In this document: in pieces, positions 1 through 8,171 of the stretch
Layout of the letters: every line of letters starts with the position of its first letter
How positions within the stretch are numbered: the first letter of the stretch is position 1
Assembly (NCBI GenBank): GCA_937875975.1
Contig: CALEEU010000363.1
Location: forward strand, 1-20,036
Length of the DNA stretch: 20,036 nucleotides
Source of the DNA: an uncultured Opitutia bacterium
GTDB lineage: Bacteria; Verrucomicrobiota; Verrucomicrobiia; Opitutales; UBA953
Direction: 5' to 3'
Notes under the pieces: generated by a model
What the model saw: the letters and a program-made list of their open reading frames with translations, nothing else
Told to the model about the DNA's origin: nothing
Databases searched by the model: none
Position numbers and translations under genes: made by a program

Positions 1-591
1 CCGCCTGCGCTCGCCCGTTTCGAGGCCGCCCTCACCGTATCTGGCAATCCGCGCCTAGGGGTAAGCTCCGCGGTGGTCGCCGGCCAGCGGGCCGCACTTG
101 AACTCGAGTCCGCTCGCGGCGTGGCTGATGTCACCCTCGGAGCGGGCGTCCGTCGTCTCAACGAAGGCCCCGCCACCGCCTTCGTTGTCGGTGCCTCGAT
201 CCCTCTGACCTTCCGCGATGATAACTCCGGTAATATCCGCGCGGCCCGTGCGATGGTCCGCGCCGCCGAGCAGTCCCTGCGCGCGGCCGAAGTGGAACAG
301 CGTGCCGCGCTCGTCGCAGCGCATGCCGAACTGAGCGCCGCCCATGCGCAGGCGACGGCCTTGCGTCGCGAGGCCCTGCCCGCAGCCGAAGAGGCCTGCG
401 TCTCCGTGCAGTCCGCCTACGACAAAGGAGCCCTTGCCTTCATCGATGTGCTCGACGCGCGTCGCGGTTTGATCGCCCTGCGTCGCGAGCTGTTGGACGC
501 CGAACTGGCTTACGCGTTCGCACTCGTGCGGGCGGAAACCCTCGCTGGCACCTCGTTCGCCGAGACCAAGGCGCTCTTCGATCGTCCCTGA
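1..591 (+). CDS. czcC: CzcC-like outer-membrane efflux factor (5' partial)
   Basis: The reading frame is open from base 1 and ends with TGA at 589-591, so only the C-terminal ~196 residues are in the window. The visible part is rich in Ala, Glu and Arg with long helical heptad-like stretches (for example the segment around AEQSLRAAEVEQRAALVAA), as expected for the second helical-hairpin repeat of TolC/OEP-family factors. A short beta-prone segment (VVGASIPLTF) precedes the helices, as in CzcC. Such proteins form the outer-membrane channel of tripartite RND pumps. The gene lies 34 bp upstream of a czcB-like adaptor and is followed by a czcA-like pump, the standard czcCBA order, which supports the call more than the fragment does alone. 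An internal ATG at 73 is unlikely to be the true start because family members are about 400 residues long. Confidence 0.85.
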   Translation, partial: PPALARFEAALTVSGNPRLGVSSAVVAGQRAALELESARGVADVTLGAGVRRLNEGPATAFVVGASIPLTFRDDNSGNIRAARAMVRAAEQSLRAAEVEQRAALVAAHAELSAAHAQATALRREALPAAEEACVSVQSAYDKGALAFIDVLDARRGLIALRRELLDAELAYAFALVRAETLAGTSFAETKALFDRP

Positions 592-625
592 TAAAACTTC
601 TCATAACCCACTCCTCTTCAAAACT

Positions 626-1891
626 ATGAATTCCAAGAAAATCCTTATCCCCTCACTCATCCTCTTAGTGGGACTGGCCGCTGCGGCCTGGCTCTCCCAA
701 GGGTCGCATGATCATCATGGCCACGGTCATGATGACCATGGCCATGGCGCCGAAGCCGCTGAAGCCAAGGGGCCGCACCGCGGTCGACTGCTCAGCGACG
801 GCGACTTCACGCTCGAGCTCGCGATTTTCGAGGCCGGCGTGCCGCCCGAATTCCGGGCTTGGTACACTAAGGCCGGCAAGCCCGTGCCGCCTGCCGAGGT
901 GAAGTTATCCGTCACGCTCGTCCGTCCGGGCAAGGTCGAGGATCGCTTCACCTTCGCCGCTGAAGGAGATTTCGCCCGCGGCGACCATGAAGTAGCTGAA
1001 CCGCATTCGTTCGACTACGTCATCGTCGCTGAGCATGCTGGCACCGCACATAAGTGGGCGTTCGAAGCTCCCGAGATGCAGACCGTCATCACCGCCGCGG
1101 TCGCCGCAAAGGCGGGAGTGAAGGTGGAGAAGGCCGGCTCGGCAGAGTTGAACGAGACCATCGAAGTCTATGGTCGCGTGACACTTGATCCTGATAGCGT
1201 CCGCCGTGCCACCGCCCGTTTCGCTGGCGTGGTCGTCGAAGCACGCAAGGCCCTCGGCGACAAGGTCGCGGCTGGCGAGGTCGTCGCCCGGGTCGAGAAC
1301 AGCCAGACGCTCGTCACCGCTGAAGTGAAATCGCCTGGAGCTGGTGTGGTCATTGCGCGGACCGCCGCGGTCGGCGACGGCGTCGCGGAGGGTGCCGTTC
1401 TTTACACCATCGCCGCCCTCGACCGGGTCTGGGTGGAGTTGGAGATTCCCCGTAAGGACCTCGCCCGCGTGAAAGCGGGTCAGACCGTCGTCCTCCATGC
1501 GGACGACGGCGGGGAGGCCGCCAGTGGTGTCATCGCCTCGGTCTCGCCCCTTGTCTCGGCCGAGACCCAGTCGGCCGTCGCCCGCGTGGTCGTGCCTAAT
1601 CCCGACGGACGTTGGCGACCGGGAGGTTTCGTCAAGGGAGCGATTGCGCTCAGCGCCGCCCGGGCCCCGGTCACGGTCAAAGTCTCCGCGCTTCAGTCGC
1701 TCTTCGGCTTCGACGTCGTGTTCTCGCAGCACGGCGAGGTCTATCAGGCTCGACCCCTTGAACTCGGCCGCCGCAGCGGCGACCGGGTGGAGGTGCTCAA
1801 GGGACTGGCCGCTGGTGAGACCTATGTCTCCGAAGGCAGCTTCCTGATCAAGGCTGACATCGGTAAATCCGGCGCTTCCCATGACCACTGA
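626..1891 (+). CDS. czcB: CzcB-like periplasmic adaptor (membrane fusion protein) of heavy-metal RND pump
   Basis: A 421-residue HlyD/CzcB-type adaptor linking the inner-membrane RND pump to the outer-membrane factor. Residues 1-25 form an N-terminal membrane anchor or signal (KKILIPSLILLVGLAAAAWL). A His/Asp-rich stretch follows at about 28-41 (HDHHGHGHDDHGHG), and the protein ends in SHDH; both are likely metal-binding features seen in czc adaptors. The middle shows the barrel-sandwich (lipoyl-like) halves around VTLDPDSVRRATARFAGVV and VKSPGAGVVIARTAAVGDGV, then a beta-barrel region. No Shine-Dalgarno sequence is visible before the ATG. The last 11 bases overlap the start of the downstream czcA, so translational coupling is likely. 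The substrate (Zn, Co, Cd, Ni) cannot be fixed from the adaptor alone. Confidence 0.93.
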   Translation: MNSKKILIPSLILLVGLAAAAWLSQGSHDHHGHGHDDHGHGAEAAEAKGPHRGRLLSDGDFTLELAIFEAGVPPEFRAWYTKAGKPVPPAEVKLSVTLVRPGKVEDRFTFAAEGDFARGDHEVAEPHSFDYVIVAEHAGTAHKWAFEAPEMQTVITAAVAAKAGVKVEKAGSAELNETIEVYGRVTLDPDSVRRATARFAGVVVEARKALGDKVAAGEVVARVENSQTLVTAEVKSPGAGVVIARTAAVGDGVAEGAVLYTIAALDRVWVELEIPRKDLARVKAGQTVVLHADDGGEAASGVIASVSPLVSAETQSAVARVVVPNPDGRWRPGGFVKGAIALSAARAPVTVKVSALQSLFGFDVVFSQHGEVYQARPLELGRRSGDRVEVLKGLAAGETYVSEGSFLIKADIGKSGASHDH

Positions 1892-4800
1892 ACCCTCTTC
1901 CTGGTTGGAGCGACTCCTGCAGGGGTCTATTCGTCATCGGTGGCTCGTAATGATGGCGACGCTCGTGATGGCGCTGGTTGGTGTTTATCACTCGCGCAGC
2001 CTGCCGATCGACGCCGTCCCGGACATCACCAACGTTCAGGTGCAGGTCAATACCGAGGCGCCAGGCTTCTCGCCCCTTGAGGCTGAGCAGCGGATCACCT
2101 TCCCGGTGGAAACGGCGATGGCCGGCCTGCCTGGGCTCAGCGACACCCGCTCGATCTCACGTTATGGTCTCTCGCAGGTGACGGTGGCCTTCAAGGATGG
2201 GACGGATATCTACTTCGCACGTCAGCTCGTCAACGAGCGCATTCAGCAGGTTCGCTCGCAATTGCCGGCCAAAATCCAACCTGCGATGGGGCCGATCGCG
2301 ACCGGTCTCGGTGAGATCTTTATGTATACGGTCGAGGCCAAGCCCGGGGCGAAACGTCCTGACGGCAAGGAATGGACCCCAACGGATTTGCGTGAAATCC
2401 AGGACTGGGTGGTCCGCCCGCAGTTACGCAATCTCCGGGGTGTGACCGAGGTCAACACCATCGGCGGCTTCGAGAAGCAATTCCACGTCACGCCTTGGCC
2501 GGATAAGCTCCGTGCCCACGAGATCACGCTGCAGGATATTATGGAGGCACTCGCCCGGAATAACGAGAACGTCGGTGCGGGCTACATCGAGCGCAACGGA
2601 GAGCAGTATCTCATTCGCATTCCCGGACAGCTCGGGGGTATCGCCGATATCGGCAAGGTGGTCGTCGCCGTACGCGGTGGCGTCCCCCTGCGCTTGAGCG
2701 AGATCGCGGAGGTCGGGTTCGGTCGCGAGTTACGTAATGGCGCTGCCACGGAGAATGGTCGCGAGGTCGTCATGGGGACGGTCTTCATGCTCGTCGGCGA
2801 GAATTCCCGCGAGGTCTCGACGCGCGTGGCGGAGCGCCTGGCGAAGGTCAACGAGAGCCTGCCGGCGGGCGTCATCGCCCAGGCCGTCTATGATCGCACG
2901 ACCCTCGTCGACAGCACTATCCGCACAGTGAAGGCCAATCTCCTCGAGGGGTCGCTGCTCGTCATTTTCACGCTCTTTATTCTTTTGGGTAACCTGCGCG
3001 CGGCCCTCATCACCGCGGCGGTCATCCCTCTTTCAATGCTCTTCACCATCTCCGGGATGGCCGCCAACAAAGTCTCCGGGAACCTCATGAGCCTCGGGGC
3101 GCTCGACTTCGGCCTCATCGTCGATGGCGCGGTCATCATTATCGAGAACTGTCTGCGACGCTATGCGCAGGAGCAGGGCAGGCTGGGTCGCCTACTCACC
3201 CGAGACGAACGGCTGACCCTTGCCTTCGAGGCGACCCGCGAGGTCCGCGGTGCGACCCTGTTCGGCGAACTCATCATCGCCATCGTCTACATCCCAATCT
3301 TCGCCCTCTCCGGGGTCGAAGGGAAGATGTTCCACCCGATGGCCTTCACCGTCGTGGCCGCGTTGCTCGGCGCGATGATCCTCTCCGTGACCTTCGTGCC
3401 AGCGGCGGTGGCGATCTTCATCACCGGCAAGGTCTCCGCGCATGAAAATATCGCCGTACGCGGCGCTAAGGCCGCCTACCTTCCACTCCTGCGTATCCTA
3501 ATGAAGGCGCGGGTAGCCGTCGTCGCTGCCAGCGTCGCCATCGTCGCCATAGCGATTGCGGCGTCCACCCGCCTAGGCAGCGAGTTCATGCCCAGCCTCG
3601 ACGAAGGGGATGTCGCCCTCCATGCCCTGCGCATCCCTGGGACCAGCCTCACCCAGGCCGTCGCGATGCAGTCCGTGCTCGAGGCCCGCCTGAAGGAGTT
3701 CCCTGAAGTCGACAAGGTCTTTAGTAAGATTGGTACGGCCGAGATCGCCACCGACCCCATGCCCCCGAGCGTCGCCGATACCTATGTCATGATGAAGCCG
3801 CGTGACCAATGGCCTGACCCGCGCAAGTCCAAGGCGCAACTGGTCCGTGAGCTCGAGGTCGCCGTCAAAGCGATTCCGGGCAACAACTACGAGTTCACCC
3901 AGCCGATCCAGATGCGCTTCAATGAGCTCATCTCGGGCGTGCGTACCGACGTGGCCGTCAAGGTCTACGGCGATGACCTCGAGGTGATGCTCGCTTCGGC
4001 TAAACGGATCGAATCAATCCTCGGGGAGATTCCGGGCGCGGCGGACGTCAAGGTGGAGCAGACCACCGGCTTGCCGATGCTTACTGTCCATCTCGACCGT
4101 GAGGCTCTGGCTCGTTACGGCTTGGCGACCGAAGATGCCCAGCGAGTCGTCTCGACGGCCATGGGTGGTTCGCCCGCCGGCGAAGTGTTCGAGGGTGATC
4201 GTCGCTTTGAGATCGTCGTGCGGTTACCCGAATCCATCCGGGCTGACGTCGAAGCGCTCGGTAACCTGCCCGTACCGCTGCCGGTCCGCGGGTCGAGCGA
4301 TCGTCGCGATTTCATTCCGCTGCGCGAGGTAGCCTCGGTCGAGATCACGCAGGGCCCCAATCAAATCAGCCGTGAGAACGGTAAGCGACGCGTCGTCGTG
4401 ACGGCCAACGTGCGTGGCCGCGACCTCGGTTCGTTTGTCACCGAGGCCCAGCGCCGCGTGAAGGAAGCCGACGTGGTGCCTCCAGGCTACTGGGTGGAAT
4501 ACGGTGGCACCTTTGAACAGCTGATCTCAGCGAGCAATCGGCTTAAGCTTGTCGTCCCCGTGACCCTACTCCTCGTCTTTGGTCTACTCTACGCCAGTTT
4601 CCGCAGCGTCAAGGACGCGCTTCTCGTTTTCAGCGGAGTGCCGCTCGCCCTCACTGGTGGCGTCGCTGCTCTCTTCTTACGGGATATTCCGTTCTCGATC
4701 AGCGCCGGCGTGGGCTTCATCGCACTCTCGGGTGTGGCCGTGCTCAACGGCCTCGTCATCATCAGCTTCATCCGCGCACTGCGCGCCGAAGGTCGTCTGC

Positions 4801-5057
4801 TGGAGGCTGCGATCGAAGAGGGCTGTCTGACGCGACTCCGGCCCGTGCTCATGACCGCGCTGGTGGCAGGCCTGGGCTTCATTCCGATGGCCTTGGCGAC
4901 CGGTGCCGGCTCGGAGGTGCAACGCCCGCTGGCTACCGTTGTCATCGGTGGCATCATCAGCTCGACCTTGCTCACGCTCGTCACCTTGCCCTTGCTATAC
5001 CGCATGGTCCACGGCGAGCGTGAGGATCCGGAGTCCCCGGCCGTCGCCCAGGGCTGA
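1881..5057 (+). CDS. czcA: CzcA-like heavy-metal efflux RND transporter
   Basis: A 1058-residue inner-membrane RND proton/metal antiporter of the HME family, close to the usual ~1040-1060 residues. The first membrane helix (about 18-36) is followed by the conserved block LPIDAVPDITNVQVQVNTEA. The proton-relay signature DFGLIVDGAVIIIEN on the fourth transmembrane helix places Asp409, Asp415 and Glu422 at positions matching the essential residues of Cupriavidus CzcA. This DFG..VDG form is typical of divalent-cation pumps (Co/Zn/Cd/Ni) rather than CusA-type Cu/Ag pumps. The second half repeats the porter and membrane domains, with helices at about 890-1050. The start at 1881 lies inside the end of czcB, and an intrinsic terminator follows 18 bp after the stop. 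It acts with the adjacent czcB and czcC products across both membranes. Confidence 0.96.
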   Translation: MTTEPSSWLERLLQGSIRHRWLVMMATLVMALVGVYHSRSLPIDAVPDITNVQVQVNTEAPGFSPLEAEQRITFPVETAMAGLPGLSDTRSISRYGLSQVTVAFKDGTDIYFARQLVNERIQQVRSQLPAKIQPAMGPIATGLGEIFMYTVEAKPGAKRPDGKEWTPTDLREIQDWVVRPQLRNLRGVTEVNTIGGFEKQFHVTPWPDKLRAHEITLQDIMEALARNNENVGAGYIERNGEQYLIRIPGQLGGIADIGKVVVAVRGGVPLRLSEIAEVGFGRELRNGAATENGREVVMGTVFMLVGENSREVSTRVAERLAKVNESLPAGVIAQAVYDRTTLVDSTIRTVKANLLEGSLLVIFTLFILLGNLRAALITAAVIPLSMLFTISGMAANKVSGNLMSLGALDFGLIVDGAVIIIENCLRRYAQEQGRLGRLLTRDERLTLAFEATREVRGATLFGELIIAIVYIPIFALSGVEGKMFHPMAFTVVAALLGAMILSVTFVPAAVAIFITGKVSAHENIAVRGAKAAYLPLLRILMKARVAVVAASVAIVAIAIAASTRLGSEFMPSLDEGDVALHALRIPGTSLTQAVAMQSVLEARLKEFPEVDKVFSKIGTAEIATDPMPPSVADTYVMMKPRDQWPDPRKSKAQLVRELEVAVKAIPGNNYEFTQPIQMRFNELISGVRTDVAVKVYGDDLEVMLASAKRIESILGEIPGAADVKVEQTTGLPMLTVHLDREALARYGLATEDAQRVVSTAMGGSPAGEVFEGDRRFEIVVRLPESIRADVEALGNLPVPLPVRGSSDRRDFIPLREVASVEITQGPNQISRENGKRRVVVTANVRGRDLGSFVTEAQRRVKEADVVPPGYWVEYGGTFEQLISASNRLKLVVPVTLLLVFGLLYASFRSVKDALLVFSGVPLALTGGVAALFLRDIPFSISAGVGFIALSGVAVLNGLVIISFIRALRAEGRLLEAAIEEGCLTRLRPVLMTALVAGLGFIPMALATGAGSEVQRPLATVVIGGIISSTLLTLVTLPLLYRMVHGEREDPESPAVAQG

Positions 5058-5074
5058 GCTGGCCTCGTCGAACC

Positions 5075-5115
5075 AAGCCCCATTCTCTGCCTTACGGTAA
5101 GAGGGTGGGGCTTTT
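5075..5115 (+). terminator. Rho-independent terminator of czcCBA
   Basis: A ~14 bp stem pairs 5075-5088 (AAGCCCCATTCTCT) with 5100-5113 (AGAGGGTGGGGCTT), with two G-U pairs and an 11-base loop, followed by TTTT ending at 5115. It begins 18 bp after the czcA stop and precedes the palindromic element at 5127, so it should end the czc transcript. Confidence 0.85.
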
Positions 5116-5126
5116 CCCTGGAATAC

Positions 5127-5219
5127 GGGGTCAGGCCTTATCTTTTGATCGCTAAGTCGGAATTCTACTCAAGGTGACGGTATTCGGTGCAGGCCCCTTG
5201 GTGGTTACGGCCTGACCCC
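5127..5219. repeat. REP-like palindromic element 1, upstream of sulP
   Basis: A 93 bp element bounded by a perfect 11 bp inverted repeat, GGGGTCAGGCC at 5127-5137 and GGCCTGACCCC at 5209-5219. The same boundary sequence occurs in a second element at 6801-6898. GGGGTCAGGCC-type ends are a style seen in intergenic palindromes linked to REP-associated tyrosine transposases (IS200/Y1 family), but no such transposase is in the window, so the mobility link is inference. The internal sequence differs from element 2 apart from the arms. Confidence 0.75.
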
Positions 5220-5293
5220 TTAGATGCCCGTGGCCCTTGGCGATCGAATGCAGGCTCGCAACGGGGATGGGGTCGGTGTGTGCTCGGCCGTTC

Positions 5294-6790
5294 ATGGACA
5301 ACTCTTACAAGCGTCAGTGGTTCGGGTCGGTGCGCGGCGATCTCCTTTCCGGCACCGTCGTGGCCTTGGCGCTGATTCCCGAGGCGATCGCCTTCTCCAT
5401 CATCGCCGGGGTCGATCCTCAGGTCGGCCTGTACGCTTCCTTCTGCATCGCGGTGACGATCGCGTTCGTCGGCGGACGCCCCGGCATGATCAGCGCCGCC
5501 ACGGGGGCGATGGCCCTGCTGATGGCGACCTTGGTCAAGGAGCATGGTCTGCCGTATCTCTTCGCGGCGACGCTCCTCACGGGCTTCCTGCAGATCCTCG
5601 CCGGCTGGCTCCGGCTCGGGGATCTCATGCGCTTCGTGGCCCGTTCGGTGGTCATCGGTTTCGTGAACGCGCTGGCGATCCTGATCTTCCTGGCCCAGCT
5701 GCCGGAATTCAAGGGACAGGGAGCGCTGATGTATGGCTGCGTGGCCCTGGGGCTAGGCATCATCTACGGTCTGCCGCTGCTGACCAAGGCCGTGCCTTCG
5801 CCGCTGGTCTGCATCATCGTCCTCACCGGCCTCTCGATGGGCCTCGGCTGGGGCGATGCCAAGCTCCTCCGGACCGTCGGAGACATGGGGCAGCTGCCCT
5901 CGGCCTTGCCGTCGTTCCTCTGGCCTGACGTCCCTTTCACCTTGAAGACGCTCTGGATCATCCTGCCTTACGCCGTGCCGCTCGCTTTGGTCGGCCTGCT
6001 CGAATCGTTGATGACCGCCACGATCGTCGACGATTTCACGGATACACCCAGCGACAAGAACCGCGAATGCAAGGGGCAGGGCATCGCCAATCTCGTCGCC
6101 GGCCTCTTCGGCGGCATGGCGGGGTGCGCGATGATCGGCCAGACGGTCATCAATGTCCGCTCGGGCGGCCGCGGCCGGCTCTCGGTCTTCTGGGCCGGCG
6201 TCTTCCTGCTCATCTTGGTCGTGGTGCTCGGCCGCTGGGTCTCGCAGATCCCCATGGCGGCGCTGGTCGCGGTCATGATCATGGTCTCCATCGGCACGTT
6301 CAGCTGGGCCTCGCTACGCAACATCCCGGTCTTCCCGAAGTCCGCCACCTTGGTGACCTTCGCGACCGTGGCCGTCGTGGTGTTCACTCACAACCTCGCC
6401 CTCGGCGTGGGGGTCGGCGTGCTGCTCAGCGCCTTGTGCTTCGCCGCCAAGATCTCGGTGCTGACGAAAGTCTCGTCCCGGTTCGATGCCGATTCCTCCG
6501 TGCGGACCTATTTCGTCTCCGGTCAGCTCTTTTTCGCCTCCACCACCGCGTTCGTCGCGGCGTTCGATTTCCGCGAAAAGGTCGGCAAGGTGGTCCTCGA
6601 CGTGACGCACGCTCACTTTTGGGACACCACGTCGATCAATGCGCTCGACAAAGTCATGGCGAAATTCCGGGCTGAAGGCGTCGAGCCCGAGATCCGGGGA
6701 TTGAACGCCGAGAGCGAGGCCATCGTCCGTCGCCTGGCGATCTACGACAAGGCCGCGCCCGTCGGGCAGGACGCCGCCGGACATCCCTGA
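5294..6790 (+). CDS. SulP (SLC26) family inorganic anion transporter with STAS domain
   Basis: A 498-residue SulP-family permease. The N-terminus shows the family pattern, a short cytoplasmic lead then GDLLSGTVVALALIPEAIAF and PQVGLYASF, followed by multiple hydrophobic segments to about residue 385. The C-terminal ~100 residues, starting near FVSGQLFFAS, form a STAS domain with the expected FWDTTSINALDKV helix. Family members move sulfate, bicarbonate or other anions at the inner membrane; the substrate cannot be assigned here. The ATG at 5294 was chosen because the following residues match the usual SulP start; an in-frame TTG at 5237 would add 19 unconvincing residues. No sulfate-assimilation or carbonic anhydrase gene is adjacent. 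The gene is bracketed by two palindromic elements (5127-5219, 6801-6898) and is convergent with blc. Confidence 0.92.
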   Translation: MDNSYKRQWFGSVRGDLLSGTVVALALIPEAIAFSIIAGVDPQVGLYASFCIAVTIAFVGGRPGMISAATGAMALLMATLVKEHGLPYLFAATLLTGFLQILAGWLRLGDLMRFVARSVVIGFVNALAILIFLAQLPEFKGQGALMYGCVALGLGIIYGLPLLTKAVPSPLVCIIVLTGLSMGLGWGDAKLLRTVGDMGQLPSALPSFLWPDVPFTLKTLWIILPYAVPLALVGLLESLMTATIVDDFTDTPSDKNRECKGQGIANLVAGLFGGMAGCAMIGQTVINVRSGGRGRLSVFWAGVFLLILVVVLGRWVSQIPMAALVAVMIMVSIGTFSWASLRNIPVFPKSATLVTFATVAVVVFTHNLALGVGVGVLLSALCFAAKISVLTKVSSRFDADSSVRTYFVSGQLFFASTTAFVAAFDFREKVGKVVLDVTHAHFWDTTSINALDKVMAKFRAEGVEPEIRGLNAESEAIVRRLAIYDKAAPVGQDAAGHP

Positions 6791-6795
6791 GCGTC

Positions 6796-6903
6796 TTAAT
6801 CATGGGGTCAGGCCGTACCCTCATGTTGCCGTAACTAAATCAGCGGCTTTTAGTCGTTTTTAGGTACACCCAGCCGCTAGGTGCGGCCTGACCCCATGTT
6901 TAA
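6796..6903. repeat. REP-like palindromic element 2, between sulP and blc
   Basis: The outer arms pair 6796-6815 with 6884-6903 over 20 bp with a single mismatch; the core CATGGGGTCAGGCCG (6801-6815) is perfectly complementary to 6884-6898. Inside lies a second inverted repeat, AGCGGCT (6842-6848) with AGCCGCT (6872-6878), so the element can fold into a nested hairpin. It lies between the convergent stop codons of sulP (6790) and blc (6906) and may also act as a transcription barrier. It shares its boundary sequence with element 1. Confidence 0.8.
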
Positions 6904-6905
6904 TG

Positions 6906-7451
6906 TCAGCGCTGCGGGACGCGGCGGAGCTGGGTGAGGTCGTGCCCGTTGTCCGTCAGCCATTTCACGAGTTCCTGGTAGCGGGCTTCGGGGATGGTCT
7001 TGGAGCGCGCCATGATCCAGACGTAATCGCGATCCGGCACGCCGATGACGGTGGTCTGGTATTGATCGTCGAGGTAGGCGATCAGGTAGGCGGCCTTGAA
7101 CGGCCAGACGAACTGCATCCGCCATTCGGCGTTGGTCTCGCGGTTATGGACGAAGCCGGTGGGCCGGTAGGTCTTCAGCGGGCCGTCGAAGCCTCCGTTG
7201 TTGAAGACATAGGTGGTCGCGATCGTGCCATCCGTATCCAGGCGGTAGCTTTCCACGCCGTTGAAGGCCTCGTCCTCGATGAAGGTGGGGATATGGGCGA
7301 TGACGTACCAGTCGCCCATGAAGCGCCGGAGATCGACCGTTCGCTCAATGGCACGCAAGGGAGGCTTCGCCTCGGCACCGCAGGAGTCCTTCCACGACTG
7401 GCAGCCGACCAAGCCCGCGCAAAGTAGAAGAATCCAGAATAGGGTGGGCAT
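6906..7451 (-). CDS. blc: Blc-type bacterial lipocalin, outer-membrane lipoprotein
   Basis: A 181-residue protein matching the ~175-180 residue size of bacterial lipocalin Blc. Residues 1-16 are a lipoprotein signal ending in the lipobox LVGC, with Cys17 as the lipidated residue. The lipocalin first motif is GDWYVIAHIP (Gly46, Trp48), followed by strand pattern FNGVESYRLDTDGTI and the C-terminal segment YVWIMARSKTIPEARYQEL, which resembles the Blc and apolipoprotein D family. These proteins bind fatty acids or lysophospholipids and are tied to membrane maintenance. The start at 7451 is fixed by the signal peptide; the frame stays open upstream, but that stretch overlaps the chalcone-isomerase-like gene. 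It probably shares a transcript with that gene, whose stop lies 49 bp upstream. Confidence 0.9.
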   Translation of the reverse strand: MPTLFWILLLCAGLVGCQSWKDSCGAEAKPPLRAIERTVDLRRFMGDWYVIAHIPTFIEDEAFNGVESYRLDTDGTIATTYVFNNGGFDGPLKTYRPTGFVHNRETNAEWRMQFVWPFKAAYLIAYLDDQYQTTVIGVPDRDYVWIMARSKTIPEARYQELVKWLTDNGHDLTQLRRVPQR

Positions 7452-7500
7452 GACTAAGGAGTATGTTCCAGGCACGGGCAAGGTCGACGGCGGATTCGTC

Positions 7501-8065
7501 TCAGCGGCCGAGGAGGGCGTCGCGCATGGACTCGCTGATCGGATCGTCGCCCAGCCAGATCCGGAAATAGGCGGCGGCGAAGTCCTGGCCGGGAATCGTG
7601 ACCAGCGGGGAGCCATTGAGCCGGAGCGTGGTACCCTTGCCGGGTACGTAGGTGAGCGTGTAGCTGTCGCCTTCGCGCACGTCGCGGTAGGCCCGGTTGA
7701 TGAGTTCCAGTCGTCCGCGCAAGGCGGCCAACGTCTCCGCCTTGACGTTACGGGCGAGGAGGGTGTCGCCGCCTTGGACGATTTCGGCGGCGGTGAAGCC
7801 GCGGTGGTAGGTGAGCTGCAGCCGGACGGGGATGTCGGCGAAGACCTTCGACGGTGGCTCGCCGGCGCCGAGGTGGAGTCGGGCGTCGTAGACCTTGATG
7901 ATGGACATCCAGCGGAAGGTCGTGGAGCCGATGAGCTTGAAGCGGGCGCCATCTTCGTCCAGCTTACCGTAGGGGGGTATCGGCGGCCCAGGAGTTCGGG
8001 AGAAGCGCCAGACACAAAGTCACTACAAAGCAATTGCCCAGGCGTGACAGGAGCGGAAGACTCAT
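7501..8065 (-). pseudogene. Chalcone-isomerase-like secreted protein, apparently frameshifted
   Basis: The body (from an internal Met at 7908 down to 7501) resembles the periplasmic chalcone-isomerase-like family: SIIKVYDARLHLG near its start and AYFRIWLGDDPISESMRDAL near its end. Reading upstream, the body frame continues as YGKLDEDGARFKLIGSTTFRW but meets a stop at 8020-8022 without a start. A good signal peptide, MSLPLLSRLGNCFVVTLCLA followed by LLPNSWAADTP, begins at the ATG at 8065 in another frame and stops at TAA (7964-7966). The two frames meet at a run of six C on this strand (7972-7977). Removing one C would join them into a 187-residue secreted protein. It is either a real frameshift, a slippage-prone tract or a sequence error. 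If translation begins only at 7908, the product would lack its export signal. Confidence 0.75.
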
Positions 8066-8171
8066 GCGCATTCGGATGTCTTCCCCGATTTTACAAGGAT
8101 CCGGAAGAATTCCAGCCCAAGTCATGTTAAAACTGGGTTAAATACTTGTCCCTGGCCCTTCACGAACCAGC

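Noticed and set aside
905..1888. A 327-residue minus-strand frame opposite czcB
   Set aside because: It is a shadow of the adaptor gene, with biased composition and no domain.
5237..5293. TTG-initiated N-terminal extension of SulP
   Set aside because: The 19 extra residues do not resemble SulP proteins and start directly after the palindromic element; the ATG at 5294 fits the family.
6906..8033. A continuous 375-residue frame covering the lipocalin and upstream DNA
   Set aside because: The lipoprotein signal peptide at 7451 defines the lipocalin start. The upstream part is a shifted reading of the chalcone-isomerase-like gene.
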